From NCBI RefSeq assembly GCF_048269565.1, contig NZ_JBLXIK010000007.1:76106-140105 (forward strand): a stretch of 64,000 nucleotides of DNA. The letters are read 5' to 3'. The DNA is from Maricaulis sp048269565 (GTDB lineage: Bacteria > Pseudomonadota > Alphaproteobacteria > Caulobacterales > Maricaulaceae). Made by a program: the position numbers and the translations under genes. Shown here in pieces: positions 33,021 through 41,883 of this stretch. Numbering within the stretch: the first letter of the stretch is position 1; every line of letters starts with the position of its first letter. The notes beneath the pieces are model-generated. The model did not search any database, was not told the origin of the DNA, and saw only the letters and a program-made list of their open reading frames with translations.

Positions 33021-34484
33021 ATGCCTGAGACATCCCCGCCTCCTGCCGCGCCGACCGGTGCGCTGCCCCGAATGCTCCGCGCGATCGCTGCGGTCTGCCG
33101 CGGCATGATCGAAAGCCTGCCGGGGCAATTGCTGATGCTGACCGTCGGCTTCATCGCGATCGGTGTTGTGCTGGTCTATTTCCCGGCCTCGGCCGGCTAT
33201 CGTCTGCAATGGATGATGGATCGGGCCGAGGCAGCGCACCTGGCGGCGCTGGCGGCCGATGTTGCTCCCGGAGGGGCGTTGGGTGAGGACGAGGTCTGGG
33301 CCTTGCTGGCCGGCGCTGACGCTGTCGCAGTCTCGCGGGTGCGCGGCGGCATGAATGAGCTGGTGCTTTATGCCGGCCCGATCGACGGTGAACTGACCGA
33401 AAGCGATGTTCGCACCACGGGCTGGATCGGGCATGTACGCGACACGATCGAGGCCATGACCGCGGCCCCCGGGCGCTTCCTGCGGATCCGCGCGACACCG
33501 ATGGGCCGGCCCGACGAGCTGATCGACGTCATCGTGCCCGAAGCGCCGCTGAAAGAGGCCCTGGCGGTGTTTTCCCGCCGCTATCTGGTCTATTCGGCGC
33601 TGATTGCCCTGGCCGTTGGCACCATCATCTATCTGGCCCTGTTCTACATGTTCGTCCGGCCGATGCGGCGGCTGGCGACGGCGATGATCCGTTTTCGCGG
33701 CGCGCCGAACGACCCGTCGCTGACGATCCGGCCGGGCGGTGCCCGCAATGAGATCGGCCAGGCGGAAACCGAGCTGGCGCAGATGCAGACGGAAATCCGT
33801 CAGGCGCTGCTGCAGCGTGAGCGGCTGGCGGCGCTCGGCGAGGCGGTCGCCACCATCAATCATGATCTGCGTAATGTCCTCGCCAGCGCCCAGCTGGTCT
33901 CTGACCGGCTCGCCATGGACAGTGACGACCGGGTGCGCGGCATGGGGGAGCGGCTGGTGCGGGCGGTCGATCGCGGCGTGCGCCTGTGTGAGGCGACGCT
34001 GGAATTCGGTCGCGCCGAGGAAAGCCCGCCCGTGCGCCGCAGCGTCGTTCTGACCGAACTGATCGAGGAGGCCGCGCGTGATGCCCTGCTGGTCGAGGGC
34101 GAGGCGAGGGTCGACTGGCGCAACCGGGTCGAGCCGGAGCATCGGCTCAATGCCGACCCCGATCACGGGCACCGCATATTCCTCAACCTGTTCCGCAACG
34201 CCATCCAGGCGATGTCGGTCAATGCATCCGCAGCGGCGGTGCTGGAGGTCGTGGTGGTGTCGGAGCCGGGTTTCTGCCGCATCGAGGTCAGCGATTCCGG
34301 TCCGGGCGTGCCGCCAAGGGCCAGGGACAATCTCTTCCGTCCCTTCGCCGGCTCGACCAAGCGCGGCGGCACCGGTCTCGGCCTGTCCATCGCGCGCGAT
34401 CTGGCGCGGGCGCATGGCGGTGATGTCGAACTGGTCTCGACCGGGCCTGAAGGCACCGTGTTCGCGGTGCGGTTTCCGGTCTAG
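33021..34484 (+). CDS. Sensor histidine kinase
   Basis: 487-residue membrane histidine kinase. There are two transmembrane segments (LLMLTVGFIAIGVVLVYFPA and LIALAVGTIIYLALFYMFV) around a periplasmic sensor, then a HAMP-like linker, a coiled coil, an H-box ATINHDLRNVLASAQLVSDR (about residue 283), and an ATPase domain with NLFRNAIQAM, DSGPGVPP and GGTGLGLSIARDL. No response regulator is adjacent. It is convergent with coq7 and shares a CTAG stop. Confidence 0.9.
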   Translation: MPETSPPPAAPTGALPRMLRAIAAVCRGMIESLPGQLLMLTVGFIAIGVVLVYFPASAGYRLQWMMDRAEAAHLAALAADVAPGGALGEDEVWALLAGADAVAVSRVRGGMNELVLYAGPIDGELTESDVRTTGWIGHVRDTIEAMTAAPGRFLRIRATPMGRPDELIDVIVPEAPLKEALAVFSRRYLVYSALIALAVGTIIYLALFYMFVRPMRRLATAMIRFRGAPNDPSLTIRPGGARNEIGQAETELAQMQTEIRQALLQRERLAALGEAVATINHDLRNVLASAQLVSDRLAMDSDDRVRGMGERLVRAVDRGVRLCEATLEFGRAEESPPVRRSVVLTELIEEAARDALLVEGEARVDWRNRVEPEHRLNADPDHGHRIFLNLFRNAIQAMSVNASAAAVLEVVVVSEPGFCRIEVSDSGPGVPPRARDNLFRPFAGSTKRGGTGLGLSIARDLARAHGGDVELVSTGPEGTVFAVRFPV

Positions 34485-35083
34485 ATTTTTTCGCTGACCT
34501 TGATTGCCAGGCGGCAGCCGGCCTGGATCAGGCCGGACAGGAGCGGATAGCCCGGCGCGTCTTTGGCGCCTTCCTCGATCGCGAGGTCGCGATGCGCCAA
34601 TTCCTCGGTGCGGAACTGGTCGAACCTGTCGGCAAGCTCATCCTCACCCATGGCACGCAGCTCGGTGATCTGGCCGGCATAGTGCTGTTCGATCACGCTC
34701 TCGACGGCCTCGGTACAGGCATGCGCTGCCTTGTCGCCCATCAGTGCGGTGACGGCGCCGAGGGCGTGACCGGCCATGTTCCAGACCGGGCCCAGCGCCG
34801 TCGGGCGCGCCCGGTGCTTGACCAGCAGCGCGTCGAAGGCCTCGAGATGCGCCTGCTCGTCGGCTTCCATTTCCTCGAGCTGGCGGGCGATGCGGGCCTT
34901 CTGCGGCAGCTTGCCGTAAATCGCCCTCTGGCCGCCATAGATCGCGACGGCGCCGTATTCACCGGCATGATCAACGCGCAGCATCTGTTCGATCCGGTGC
35001 GGATCGCGACGCTTGCCGGGCAGGGGAATGCCTGGCTGGGGTATGATTTCGGTGACAGTCTTTCGGGCGGGCGTTTCGGTCAT
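34481..35083 (-). CDS. coq7: Demethoxyubiquinone hydroxylase (COQ7 family)
   Basis: 200-residue di-iron enzyme of the COQ7/CLK-1 family, which hydroxylates a ubiquinone precursor. Iron ligands are in VDHAGEYGAVAIYGGQ, EMEADEQAHLEAF and RTEELAHRDLAIE. The dsbB stop overlaps its start by 4 bp, suggesting coupling with dsbB. Confidence 0.93.
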   Translation of the reverse strand: MTETPARKTVTEIIPQPGIPLPGKRRDPHRIEQMLRVDHAGEYGAVAIYGGQRAIYGKLPQKARIARQLEEMEADEQAHLEAFDALLVKHRARPTALGPVWNMAGHALGAVTALMGDKAAHACTEAVESVIEQHYAGQITELRAMGEDELADRFDQFRTEELAHRDLAIEEGAKDAPGYPLLSGLIQAGCRLAIKVSEKI

Positions 35084-35610
35084 GATGTCTTCAGCCCCCG
35101 CAAGCCGACCCAGCCGGCGACCGCGGCCATGACGACGGAGATCGCGGCATTATAGCCCGCCATCGAAATCCCCAGCATGCGCCAGGCGGCCTCGTCGCAC
35201 AGCACGACCGGGCGCTCGCCATTGAGTGCGGCCATGATGTCGCTGGCGCTGATGCTGGCGCCGCCCGATGCCGTGCAGCTGGCCGGGCCGTCCCACCAGT
35301 CATTCTCGATGCCGGCATGCCAGAAGGCGAAGCCGGCTGAATACAGCAGCAGCGCCGCCATCAGGAACAGGATCCACGGCGTGAAGCGGGCGAAGTCCGG
35401 CTTGAGCATGAGCGCAAGGCCGCTGGCAAAGCCGAGCGCGATCACCGCCATGTGGATGTGGCGCTGGTCGTAGCAGAGCGCGCAAGGGTCATAGTGGCCG
35501 ATATATTGAAAGCCCCAGGCGCCAAACATGATCAGCAGCGAACCGCCTGCGATCAGCAGCGGCCAGCGTGTAAGCGGGAAACGGGACAGGACTGGGTTCA
35601 TTGCCGGCAT
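35080..35610 (-). CDS. dsbB: Disulfide bond formation protein DsbB
   Basis: 176-residue four-helix inner-membrane quinone-linked oxidase that recharges DsbA. The first cysteine pair is DPCALCYDQR (about residue 37), and the second pair lies in PASCTAS and VVLCDEAAW. An alternative start is the ATG 9 bp downstream (35601). Upstream of coq7, 4-bp overlap. Confidence 0.9.
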   Translation of the reverse strand: MPAMNPVLSRFPLTRWPLLIAGGSLLIMFGAWGFQYIGHYDPCALCYDQRHIHMAVIALGFASGLALMLKPDFARFTPWILFLMAALLLYSAGFAFWHAGIENDWWDGPASCTASGGASISASDIMAALNGERPVVLCDEAAWRMLGISMAGYNAAISVVMAAVAGWVGLRGLKTS

Positions 35611-35668
35611 GATGATCGACCTTGGTTACGCTCGCACCGTGACCAATGCGCACACGGGAAGACGGGGC

Positions 35669-36286
35669 TCAGAAGACAGATTGCAGGAAGGTCTTGATCA
35701 CATCAATGACCGTATGTCCGAAGACCAGCAGCAGGGCGATCCAGACCAGGCCGAGGATCAGCCCGCCAATCACCAGCAGCCCGTCACGGGTCAACAGGCC
35801 CAGCGCTGCGATGGCGAGCGCGATGCCCGGTGTTGTATTGGTCGCCGGCAGCGGGATCAGGATGCTGGTGCAGAAAACCGCGAAGATCGCGCCGATCATG
35901 CGTTCTGCCGTCGGCCCCGACAGGGCAGTCAGGCGAGGCCGCGCCAGCGCCTCGAGCCAGCCGAACCATTTGCGGCCGCCCTGCGCCATGCGCACCAGGC
36001 CGCGCTTGTCGAGCCGGCTCGCCTTGAAGCGCGCCGGCAGCCAGGGTTCGCCCCGGCCCATCACCATCTGTACCGACAATGCCATCATCGGCAGGGCCAT
36101 CACCTGCGGCACGCCATAGAGGAAGGGGATGGAGACGGGCAGGGCCATCGCAAACAGGATGATGCCGAAAGCGCGCTCGCCGAGGGCATCGACGAAGTCG
36201 CCAAGGCTCATCCCGTCTTCACCGGCATCATCGGCAATCTGTTCAAGCGCACCAATCAGCCCGCGCGAGGCAGCAGTCTCGGTCAT
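35669..36286 (-). CDS. ExoD-family membrane protein
   Basis: 205-residue membrane protein of the ExoD (exopolysaccharide synthesis) family. FVDALGERAFGIILFAMALP, then SIPFLYGVPQVMALPMM and a C-terminal hydrophobic half (LLVIGGLILGLVWIALLLVF) are typical. ExoD in Sinorhizobium affects exopolysaccharide; its role here is unknown. The start at 36286 was preferred over 36328, because the family starts near SLGDFVDALGERAFG. Confidence 0.82.
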   Translation of the reverse strand: MTETAASRGLIGALEQIADDAGEDGMSLGDFVDALGERAFGIILFAMALPVSIPFLYGVPQVMALPMMALSVQMVMGRGEPWLPARFKASRLDKRGLVRMAQGGRKWFGWLEALARPRLTALSGPTAERMIGAIFAVFCTSILIPLPATNTTPGIALAIAALGLLTRDGLLVIGGLILGLVWIALLLVFGHTVIDVIKTFLQSVF

Positions 36287-36411
36287 CGCCGACCCCCAAG
36301 CAAAAATCGCCCGCGAACCTAGCTGCACAAGGCAGGGGCGTCGAGCGCATTGGGCCGTTGACAGCGGGCGCGCGGATCGTCAGCTTGCGCTTCCTGCATT
36401 TCCCACGGTTT

Positions 36412-36496
36412 GCCCCTGTGGCGGAACTGGTAGACGCGACGGATTCAAAATCCGTTTCCTCACGGAGTGCCAGTTCGAGTCTGGCCAGGGGCACCA
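36412..36496 (+). tRNA. tRNA-Leu (anticodon CAA)
   Basis: Class II tRNA of 85 nt including encoded CCA. The acceptor GCCCCTG pairs with CAGGGGC. The anticodon stem ACGGA/TCCGT encloses loop TTCAAAA, giving CAA. A long variable arm and the T-loop TTCGAGT are present. No copy of its 3' end was seen in the window. Confidence 0.96.
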
Positions 36497-36592
36497 ATTT
36501 CAACAACCCGCTTGCGTTCGCGTTTGCCGTCAGCCTCGCCTCCGGCAATGACCGGTGCTAGGTTTTGCCGCGCCCCATCAGGAGACCGGTTC

Positions 36593-37474
36593 GTGCCATC
36601 CACAACCAATGCCTTGCTGTTCGCCCGCGCGAGCCTTGCCATCATCTTTCTCTGGCTTGGTGCGATGGACTTCACGCCGGTCGGGGAAGCCATTGTCGGC
36701 CAGTGGCTTGCCGGGCATGCCTTCCTCTCGGGGCTTGAGGACCAGGCCGGTTCAGCTGCGAAGGCGCTGGGGATTTACCAGATTGTGATGGCGGTCTTGA
36801 TCGGTGCGCCGCTGCCTCTGGGCAGTTTTCGCCGCATCGGCTTTGTGCTGCTGGGGGTTTTCTCCGTGCTGGCGCTGACGGCCATGCTCACCAATCCGGT
36901 CTGGCTCGCCGCCGAGGGCGGATTCCCGGCGATCGGCTCCGGCCAGGGCATTCTGAAATACGTCGCGATCGCCGGTCTTTCACTGTGGGCCGGCAGTTTC
37001 GACAATTCGCGGATATTCTCCAACCGTACCAGCAAGACCCGTGCGGTCAGCCTGCCGGTGATGTGGAGCGGTCTCGTGCTGGTGCTGGCCTGGATCGGTG
37101 TGATGAAATTCACTGCCGCCGAGGCGGCCGGGATCGCGCCGCTGATCGCCAGCAGTCCGGTCTTTTCCTGGATGCAGGCGCTGATGCCGGAACGGGTGAT
37201 TTCGGCGCTGATTGGCGTGATCGAGATTTTCACCGCGCTGGCATTGCTGGGCTATTGGTTCAATCCGCGCCTGTTCCGCATCGGGCTGGTGATGTCGATC
37301 ATGACCTTCATCGTGACGCTGTCCTTCCTCTTCACCTATGCCGGTGCCTGGGACGAACAGCTGGGCGGCTTTCCGGCACTGTCGAGCAGCGGCCATTTCC
37401 TGATGAAAGACCTGGCCCTGCTGGCGGTCTGCTTCGCCTTCGTCAACGAGACGCGGGTGCGGCGTTACCGCTGA
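36593..37474 (+). CDS. DUF417 (YkgB) family protein with two tandem copies
   Basis: 293-residue membrane protein made of two DUF417-like halves of about 145 residues. Half one has ASLAIIFLWLGAMDFTP (about residue 12) and FPAIGSGQGILKYVAI. Half two has LVLVLAWIGVMKFTAAEA (about residue 157) and FPALSSSGHFLMKDLALL. YkgB-type proteins usually have one such copy. The GTG start (36593) is 10 nt after AGGAG; an upstream ATG would run through the tRNA-Leu. Function of the family is unknown. Confidence 0.8.
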   Translation: MPSTTNALLFARASLAIIFLWLGAMDFTPVGEAIVGQWLAGHAFLSGLEDQAGSAAKALGIYQIVMAVLIGAPLPLGSFRRIGFVLLGVFSVLALTAMLTNPVWLAAEGGFPAIGSGQGILKYVAIAGLSLWAGSFDNSRIFSNRTSKTRAVSLPVMWSGLVLVLAWIGVMKFTAAEAAGIAPLIASSPVFSWMQALMPERVISALIGVIEIFTALALLGYWFNPRLFRIGLVMSIMTFIVTLSFLFTYAGAWDEQLGGFPALSSSGHFLMKDLALLAVCFAFVNETRVRRYR

Positions 37475-37607
37475 GGCGCCGCTTGCCGCGGAATCTCTGC
37501 GTAACCTTGTGAAACTTGCTTCACAACTCCCGGCGCTTTCACGGCGTTTGCTTGACCGTAACGCGCGCACTCATACTCTGTCGAAAACCAATCGGGAGAA
37601 TTGGCCT

Positions 37608-39401
37608 ATGGGAGTGCTCACCGCGATTACGCGCGAGGTCGGATTCATGTCCGCCATGCTGCGCGTGCTTGGTCAGATCAAGAAAGTCGGGCCGGCATCG
37701 GGCCTGCGCGTGCCGGATCATATCGAAAAGACGGTTGACCGTTTTGCCGATCAGGCGATGGCCATCACCGATGAGGGTGAGGTCAGCTATGCGGCCTTCG
37801 AGGCCTATGCCAACCAGGTTGCCCACTGGGCGCTCGAACAGGGGATGAAGCCGGGCGAAACCGTCGCGCTCTTCATGTCCAATCGCTGGGAATATATCGC
37901 GGTCTGGTTTGGCCTGTCGAAGGTCGGCCTCGTGACCTCGCTGATCAATACCCAGCTGACCGGCAATTCGCTCGCCCATTGCCTGACCATCGGCCAGACC
38001 AGCCATGCCATTGTCGAGACGTCGCTGGCGGAGGCCTATCTGTCGGCTGAGGCGGCCGGAACGATCGAGGCGCAGGCCTGGAGCGTCGATGGCGAATTTG
38101 CCGGCGCGCGCGATTTCAATGCGGCGCTGCAGCGCCAGAGCACCGCGCGGCCCGACCCGTCGGTGCGGGCAGCGGTCAAATCTTCCGAGCCGGTGCTGAA
38201 AATGTTCACCAGCGGCACTACGGGCCTGCCCAAGGCGGCGCTGATGACGCATGTGCGCGCGCTCTATTACCTCAACATCTTCGGCATCGCCTCCAAATGC
38301 ACCGAACGCGACCGCATGATGATGGTGCTGCCGCTGTATCACGCCACCGGGGGACTGTGCGGCGTCGGCTGCGCGCTTTCCTTTGGCGGGGCACTGGTGA
38401 TCCGGCCAAGATTCTCCGCCTCCTCCTTCTGGCCCGATACGGTGAAATACGGCGCGACCCTGTTCATGTATGTCGGCGAGCTCTGCCGCTTCCTGGTCAA
38501 TTCGCCGGAAGTGCCCGAGGAAAGGCAGCACACCCTGCGCTGCGCTATCGGCAACGGCATGCGCCGCGATGTCTGGGAGCAATTCCAGGAGCGGTTCAAA
38601 TTGCCGCAAATCGTCGAGTTCTACGGCTCGACCGAAGGCAATGTCGGGCTCGTCAACGCCACCAACCAGCCCGGCGCGATCGGGCGCGTGCCGTCCTATC
38701 TGCGCAACCGCTTCAATATCGACCTGGTCAAGTTCGACCTCGAGAGCGAAATGCCGCTGCGCGGGCCGGATGGCCATTGCGTGCCTTGCGCGCCTGACGA
38801 GGTCGGCGAGGCGATCGGCCGGATCGATCCCGAGGATGCCCGTTTCCGCTTCGACGGCTATGGCAGCAAGGAAGACACCGAGAAGAAGATCCTGCGCAAT
38901 GTCTTCAAGCCCGGCGATGCCTGGTTCCGCACTGGCGATCTGATGACGCGTGACCGGCTCGGATATTATTATTTCGTCGACCGGGTCGGCGACACTTATC
39001 GCTGGAAGTCGGAGAATGTCTCGACCGGCGAGGTTGCCGAGGCGCTCAATTTCGACGGGATCGAACAGGCCAATGTCTATGGCGTCGAAGTCCATGGTCA
39101 TGCCGGTCGCGCCGGGATGGCCGCCCTGGTCGCCGGGCATCATGTCGTCGATCTGGACGCTCTGCACGAGCACATCCATCGCGCCCTGCCGGCCTTCGCG
39201 CGCCCGCTCTTCCTGCGGCTGCAACAGCAGACCGACACGACGGGCACATTCAAACTGCGCAAGGTCGAACTGGTGAAGGAAGGCTTTGATCCCGACCGGA
39301 TCGAGGATCCGCTCTATTTCGACCATCCGGTGATCGGCAAATATGTTCGGCTGACGCGCGAGCTCTATGAACAGATCGTCGACGGACGACTGCGCGTATG
39401 A
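37608..39401 (+). CDS. Long-chain acyl-CoA synthetase (FadD6/FATP-like)
   Basis: 597-residue AMP-forming acyl-CoA synthetase, closest in pattern to the very-long-chain FATP/FadD6 group. The AMP motif is KMFTSGTTGLPKAALMTH (about residue 200), with FYGSTEGNVGLVNATNQPGA and the C-terminal GDTYRWKSENVSTGEVAEAL. It activates fatty acids for catabolism or lipid synthesis. The start at 37608 with GGGAG upstream is chosen. Overlaps the DUF924 gene by 4 bp (ATGA). Confidence 0.92.
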   Translation: MGVLTAITREVGFMSAMLRVLGQIKKVGPASGLRVPDHIEKTVDRFADQAMAITDEGEVSYAAFEAYANQVAHWALEQGMKPGETVALFMSNRWEYIAVWFGLSKVGLVTSLINTQLTGNSLAHCLTIGQTSHAIVETSLAEAYLSAEAAGTIEAQAWSVDGEFAGARDFNAALQRQSTARPDPSVRAAVKSSEPVLKMFTSGTTGLPKAALMTHVRALYYLNIFGIASKCTERDRMMMVLPLYHATGGLCGVGCALSFGGALVIRPRFSASSFWPDTVKYGATLFMYVGELCRFLVNSPEVPEERQHTLRCAIGNGMRRDVWEQFQERFKLPQIVEFYGSTEGNVGLVNATNQPGAIGRVPSYLRNRFNIDLVKFDLESEMPLRGPDGHCVPCAPDEVGEAIGRIDPEDARFRFDGYGSKEDTEKKILRNVFKPGDAWFRTGDLMTRDRLGYYYFVDRVGDTYRWKSENVSTGEVAEALNFDGIEQANVYGVEVHGHAGRAGMAALVAGHHVVDLDALHEHIHRALPAFARPLFLRLQQQTDTTGTFKLRKVELVKEGFDPDRIEDPLYFDHPVIGKYVRLTRELYEQIVDGRLRV

Positions 39402-39991
39402 CCGCGCCGCGCGTGACCGCGGCGGATATCCGCCGCTTCTGGTTCGAGGAGGCCGGTCCGGCGGCTTGGTATCGGGTCTCGCCGGCTTTCGATGCGCGCA
39501 TGCGGCGCCTGTTTGCCGCCAGCGTCGAGTACGAGGCGGCGGCGCTGCGCGCCGGCCATCATGCCTGGCTCGATGATGCGGAAGATGCGCTGGCGCTGGT
39601 GGTGCTGCTCGATCAGTTCCCGCGCAATATCTGGCGCGGTTCCGGCAAGGCCTTTGCCTTCGACCCCCTTGCGCGCCAGGTCGCCCGCTCGATGATCGAA
39701 CGCGGTTTCGACTATGCCGTCGCCGAGGATCGCCGCGCCTTCGTCTACATGCCCTTCATGCATTCCGAAGCCCTGTCCGACCAGGATTATTGCGTCGAGC
39801 TGGCCGGCGAACGTCTCGCCAGCCCGGGCACGCATGAGCACGCGGTCAAGCATCGCGAGGTCATCCGCCGCTTCGGCCGCTTCCCCTATCGCAATGACGC
39901 CCTGCAGCGCACAAGCACGCCGGAAGAGATCGATTATCTCGAACAGGGCGGCTATGCACCGGGCCGGATCGACTCGGCAAAAAAGACCTGA
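39398..39991 (+). CDS. DUF924 family protein
   Basis: 197-residue soluble protein of the DUF924 family (TPR-like fold). The signature LVVLLDQFPRNIWRGSGKAF with YMPFMHSEAL and HAVKHREVIRRFGRFPYRN is exact. Its biochemical role is unknown. It is coupled to the acyl-CoA synthetase by an ATGA overlap. Confidence 0.9.
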   Translation: MTAPRVTAADIRRFWFEEAGPAAWYRVSPAFDARMRRLFAASVEYEAAALRAGHHAWLDDAEDALALVVLLDQFPRNIWRGSGKAFAFDPLARQVARSMIERGFDYAVAEDRRAFVYMPFMHSEALSDQDYCVELAGERLASPGTHEHAVKHREVIRRFGRFPYRNDALQRTSTPEEIDYLEQGGYAPGRIDSAKKT

Positions 39992-40122
39992 GGGCATACC
40001 TGTCCGCCCGTCTGGTTTGGCTGTAAATTGTAACCAATTGAATTAATGTGATGAATTGGGTGGGGCGTCTGGCCCCGGGCTTGCGTTTCCTCCGGCAAGA
40101 TAACAATGCTCCGGAGAGCCCC

Positions 40123-40347
40123 ATGACGCCGCATGTTCAAATCACGATTGAAGACTTCCGCCAGATCGCCTGGACGATGGTCGATCTGCACGGGCCGCGG
40201 GCGATCGACTATGCCGACGAGGCGGTCACGGATCTCGACGGCCAGGGCAAGGTCGAGGGCGCTGATGCCTGGCGTGCCCTGCGCTCGGTGATGGAAGATG
40301 CACTGGCGGGACGCCTGGGCCGCACCGGCTCGCTTTCGGTTCACTAG
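40123..40347 (+). CDS. Small hypothetical protein (74 aa)
   Basis: A soluble 74-residue protein starting MTPHVQITIEDFRQIAWTMV. It resembles short conserved alphaproteobacterial proteins (DUF6961-like pattern: AWxMVDLHGPRAIDYA...ADAWRALRSVMEDAL). The ATG at 40123 is 8 nt after GGAGAG. The AT-rich stretch at 40022-40050 upstream may hold its promoter. Function unknown. Confidence 0.6.
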   Translation: MTPHVQITIEDFRQIAWTMVDLHGPRAIDYADEAVTDLDGQGKVEGADAWRALRSVMEDALAGRLGRTGSLSVH

Positions 40348-40372
40348 CGCGCTGTGCCCCGGTGCTGGCTTG

Positions 40373-40741
40373 CTAGGCGCCGATGGTTTGCCCGAACATG
40401 ATCCGGTGCCCTTCGGGGGTTTCGACACCAAATTCTCTCAGACCCCAGGGCTTGTCAGCGATGGTCTGATTAAACCGGACGCCATTCTTCCTGTATTGGT
40501 CGTAGAGATCATCGATACCCTCGCAATTCACATAGGCGAACAGGGCGTGGTTGTTCGTGTCTCTGGCAGGGACTTCGCCCTGGCAATCTCCCACCATCAG
40601 ATGGAAATCATCCAGCTGTAGAAATGCCCAGCCACCAATGGTGTTGTTCAGGGTGAAGCCCAGTCTTTCCGTGAAATATCTTACGGCGGCATCGAAATCA
40701 TTCACTGCCAGGACGTGCTGGGTTTTTGCGACCTTGAACAT
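40373..40741 (-). CDS. VOC (glyoxalase/bleomycin-resistance-like) protein
   Basis: 122-residue VOC-fold protein. VLAVNDFDAAVRYFTERLGF, HLMVGDCQGEVPARDTNNHA and WGLREFGVETPEGHRIMFGQ are family blocks. VOC proteins bind divalent metals or small ligands; the substrate is unknown. A hand count of one row (40441-40500) gives 53% GC, lower than most of the window, so recent acquisition is possible. Confidence 0.85.
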   Translation of the reverse strand: MFKVAKTQHVLAVNDFDAAVRYFTERLGFTLNNTIGGWAFLQLDDFHLMVGDCQGEVPARDTNNHALFAYVNCEGIDDLYDQYRKNGVRFNQTIADKPWGLREFGVETPEGHRIMFGQTIGA

Positions 40742-40919
40742 GGGGGCTCCCGGATGATTGGGGCGGGTTTGCGAGCAAACTGCGCTGTCGATCCGAGGTC
40801 ATAGAGTGCGCCAGGCGATCTGCACACCGATTTCCAGCCCTGGTCACCCGCAAATTCAGCGCCCGCTGGGGCAAAATGGCGCGATAGGCGACCGCTACGG
40901 CCTATGCTAATCCAGCCCT

Positions 40920-41843
40920 ATGGACACTTCCGCCTGGACCCGCGTACTGAGCAAATTCGGCCTCGACGACCCGTTCGAGCCCGGCCGCACGGCCGCGCAT
41001 ATGCGCAAGGCGCTGCATGAGGCGACGCCGCATCTCGATGTCACGCCGCCACCGGTGGAGGCGGTGCGCGATTTGGTGATCCCCGGTCCGGTCGGCGACA
41101 TCCCGGCGCGGCTCTATATTCCCAACGGATCGACGGTGCCGGCGCCCTGTGTGCTGTTTTGCCATGGCGGCGGTTATGTCGTCGGCGATCTCGACAGCCA
41201 TGACGCCCTGTGCCGGCGCTTGGCAGCGGTCGGCGGCGTGCGTGTGCTGGCGGTGGATTACCGGCTGTCGCCGGAACATGTCTTCCCGGCCGCCGTCGAG
41301 GACGTGCTCGCCGCTTTCGACTGGCTCGCCGGCGAGGGTGCGGCCGAGGTCGGTGCCGATCCGGCACGACTGGCCGTGGCCGGCGATTCGGCCGGCGGTG
41401 GGCTGGCGGCAATGCTGGCGCAGGCGCGGCGGCGGCAATTGCGTTTCCAGCTGCTGATCTACCCGCTGCTGCAAATGGTCGAGCGCCGCAAGTCCAAACT
41501 CAAGGCGCTGGAAGGCCATATCTTCTCCGCCATCACCCTGGACCAGATCGCGCGCTATCATTTTGCCGACGAGCGCGACGCCGGCGACAAGCGCGTCTCG
41601 CCGCTGCTCGAGGATGACCTCGCCGGCTTGCCGCCAGCCTATATCGCTGCGGCCGAACTCGATCCGCTGATGGATGAGGGCCAGGCCTATCGCGACCGTA
41701 TGATCGCGGCCGGGGTGCCTGTGGACTACAAGCTCGGCAAGGCGCTGCCGCACGGCTATTTCAACCTGACCGCGGTTCTGCCCGGTGCCCGCTCGCTGAT
41801 CGACAAGGCCGCGCTGGCTCTCGGTGATGCCCTGCGCGACTGA
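40920..41843 (+). CDS. Alpha/beta hydrolase, hormone-sensitive-lipase family
   Basis: 307-residue serine hydrolase of the HSL/BCHE-type group. The oxyanion motif is FCHGGGYVVGDLDSHDALC (about residue 76), the nucleophile is in VAGDSAGGGLAAML (about residue 158), the acid is in AELDPLMDEG and the histidine in LPHGYFNL. An ester substrate is expected. Stands 39 bp before the SelO gene. Confidence 0.9.
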   Translation: MDTSAWTRVLSKFGLDDPFEPGRTAAHMRKALHEATPHLDVTPPPVEAVRDLVIPGPVGDIPARLYIPNGSTVPAPCVLFCHGGGYVVGDLDSHDALCRRLAAVGGVRVLAVDYRLSPEHVFPAAVEDVLAAFDWLAGEGAAEVGADPARLAVAGDSAGGGLAAMLAQARRRQLRFQLLIYPLLQMVERRKSKLKALEGHIFSAITLDQIARYHFADERDAGDKRVSPLLEDDLAGLPPAYIAAAELDPLMDEGQAYRDRMIAAGVPVDYKLGKALPHGYFNLTAVLPGARSLIDKAALALGDALRD

Positions 41844-41883
41844 GGCATTTGCGTTTTGCGCGGCAAGTGCTTAGCTCGTCACC

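Noticed and set aside
36412..36496. tRNA-Leu as an island attachment site
   Set aside because: No second copy of its 3' end was found in the window.
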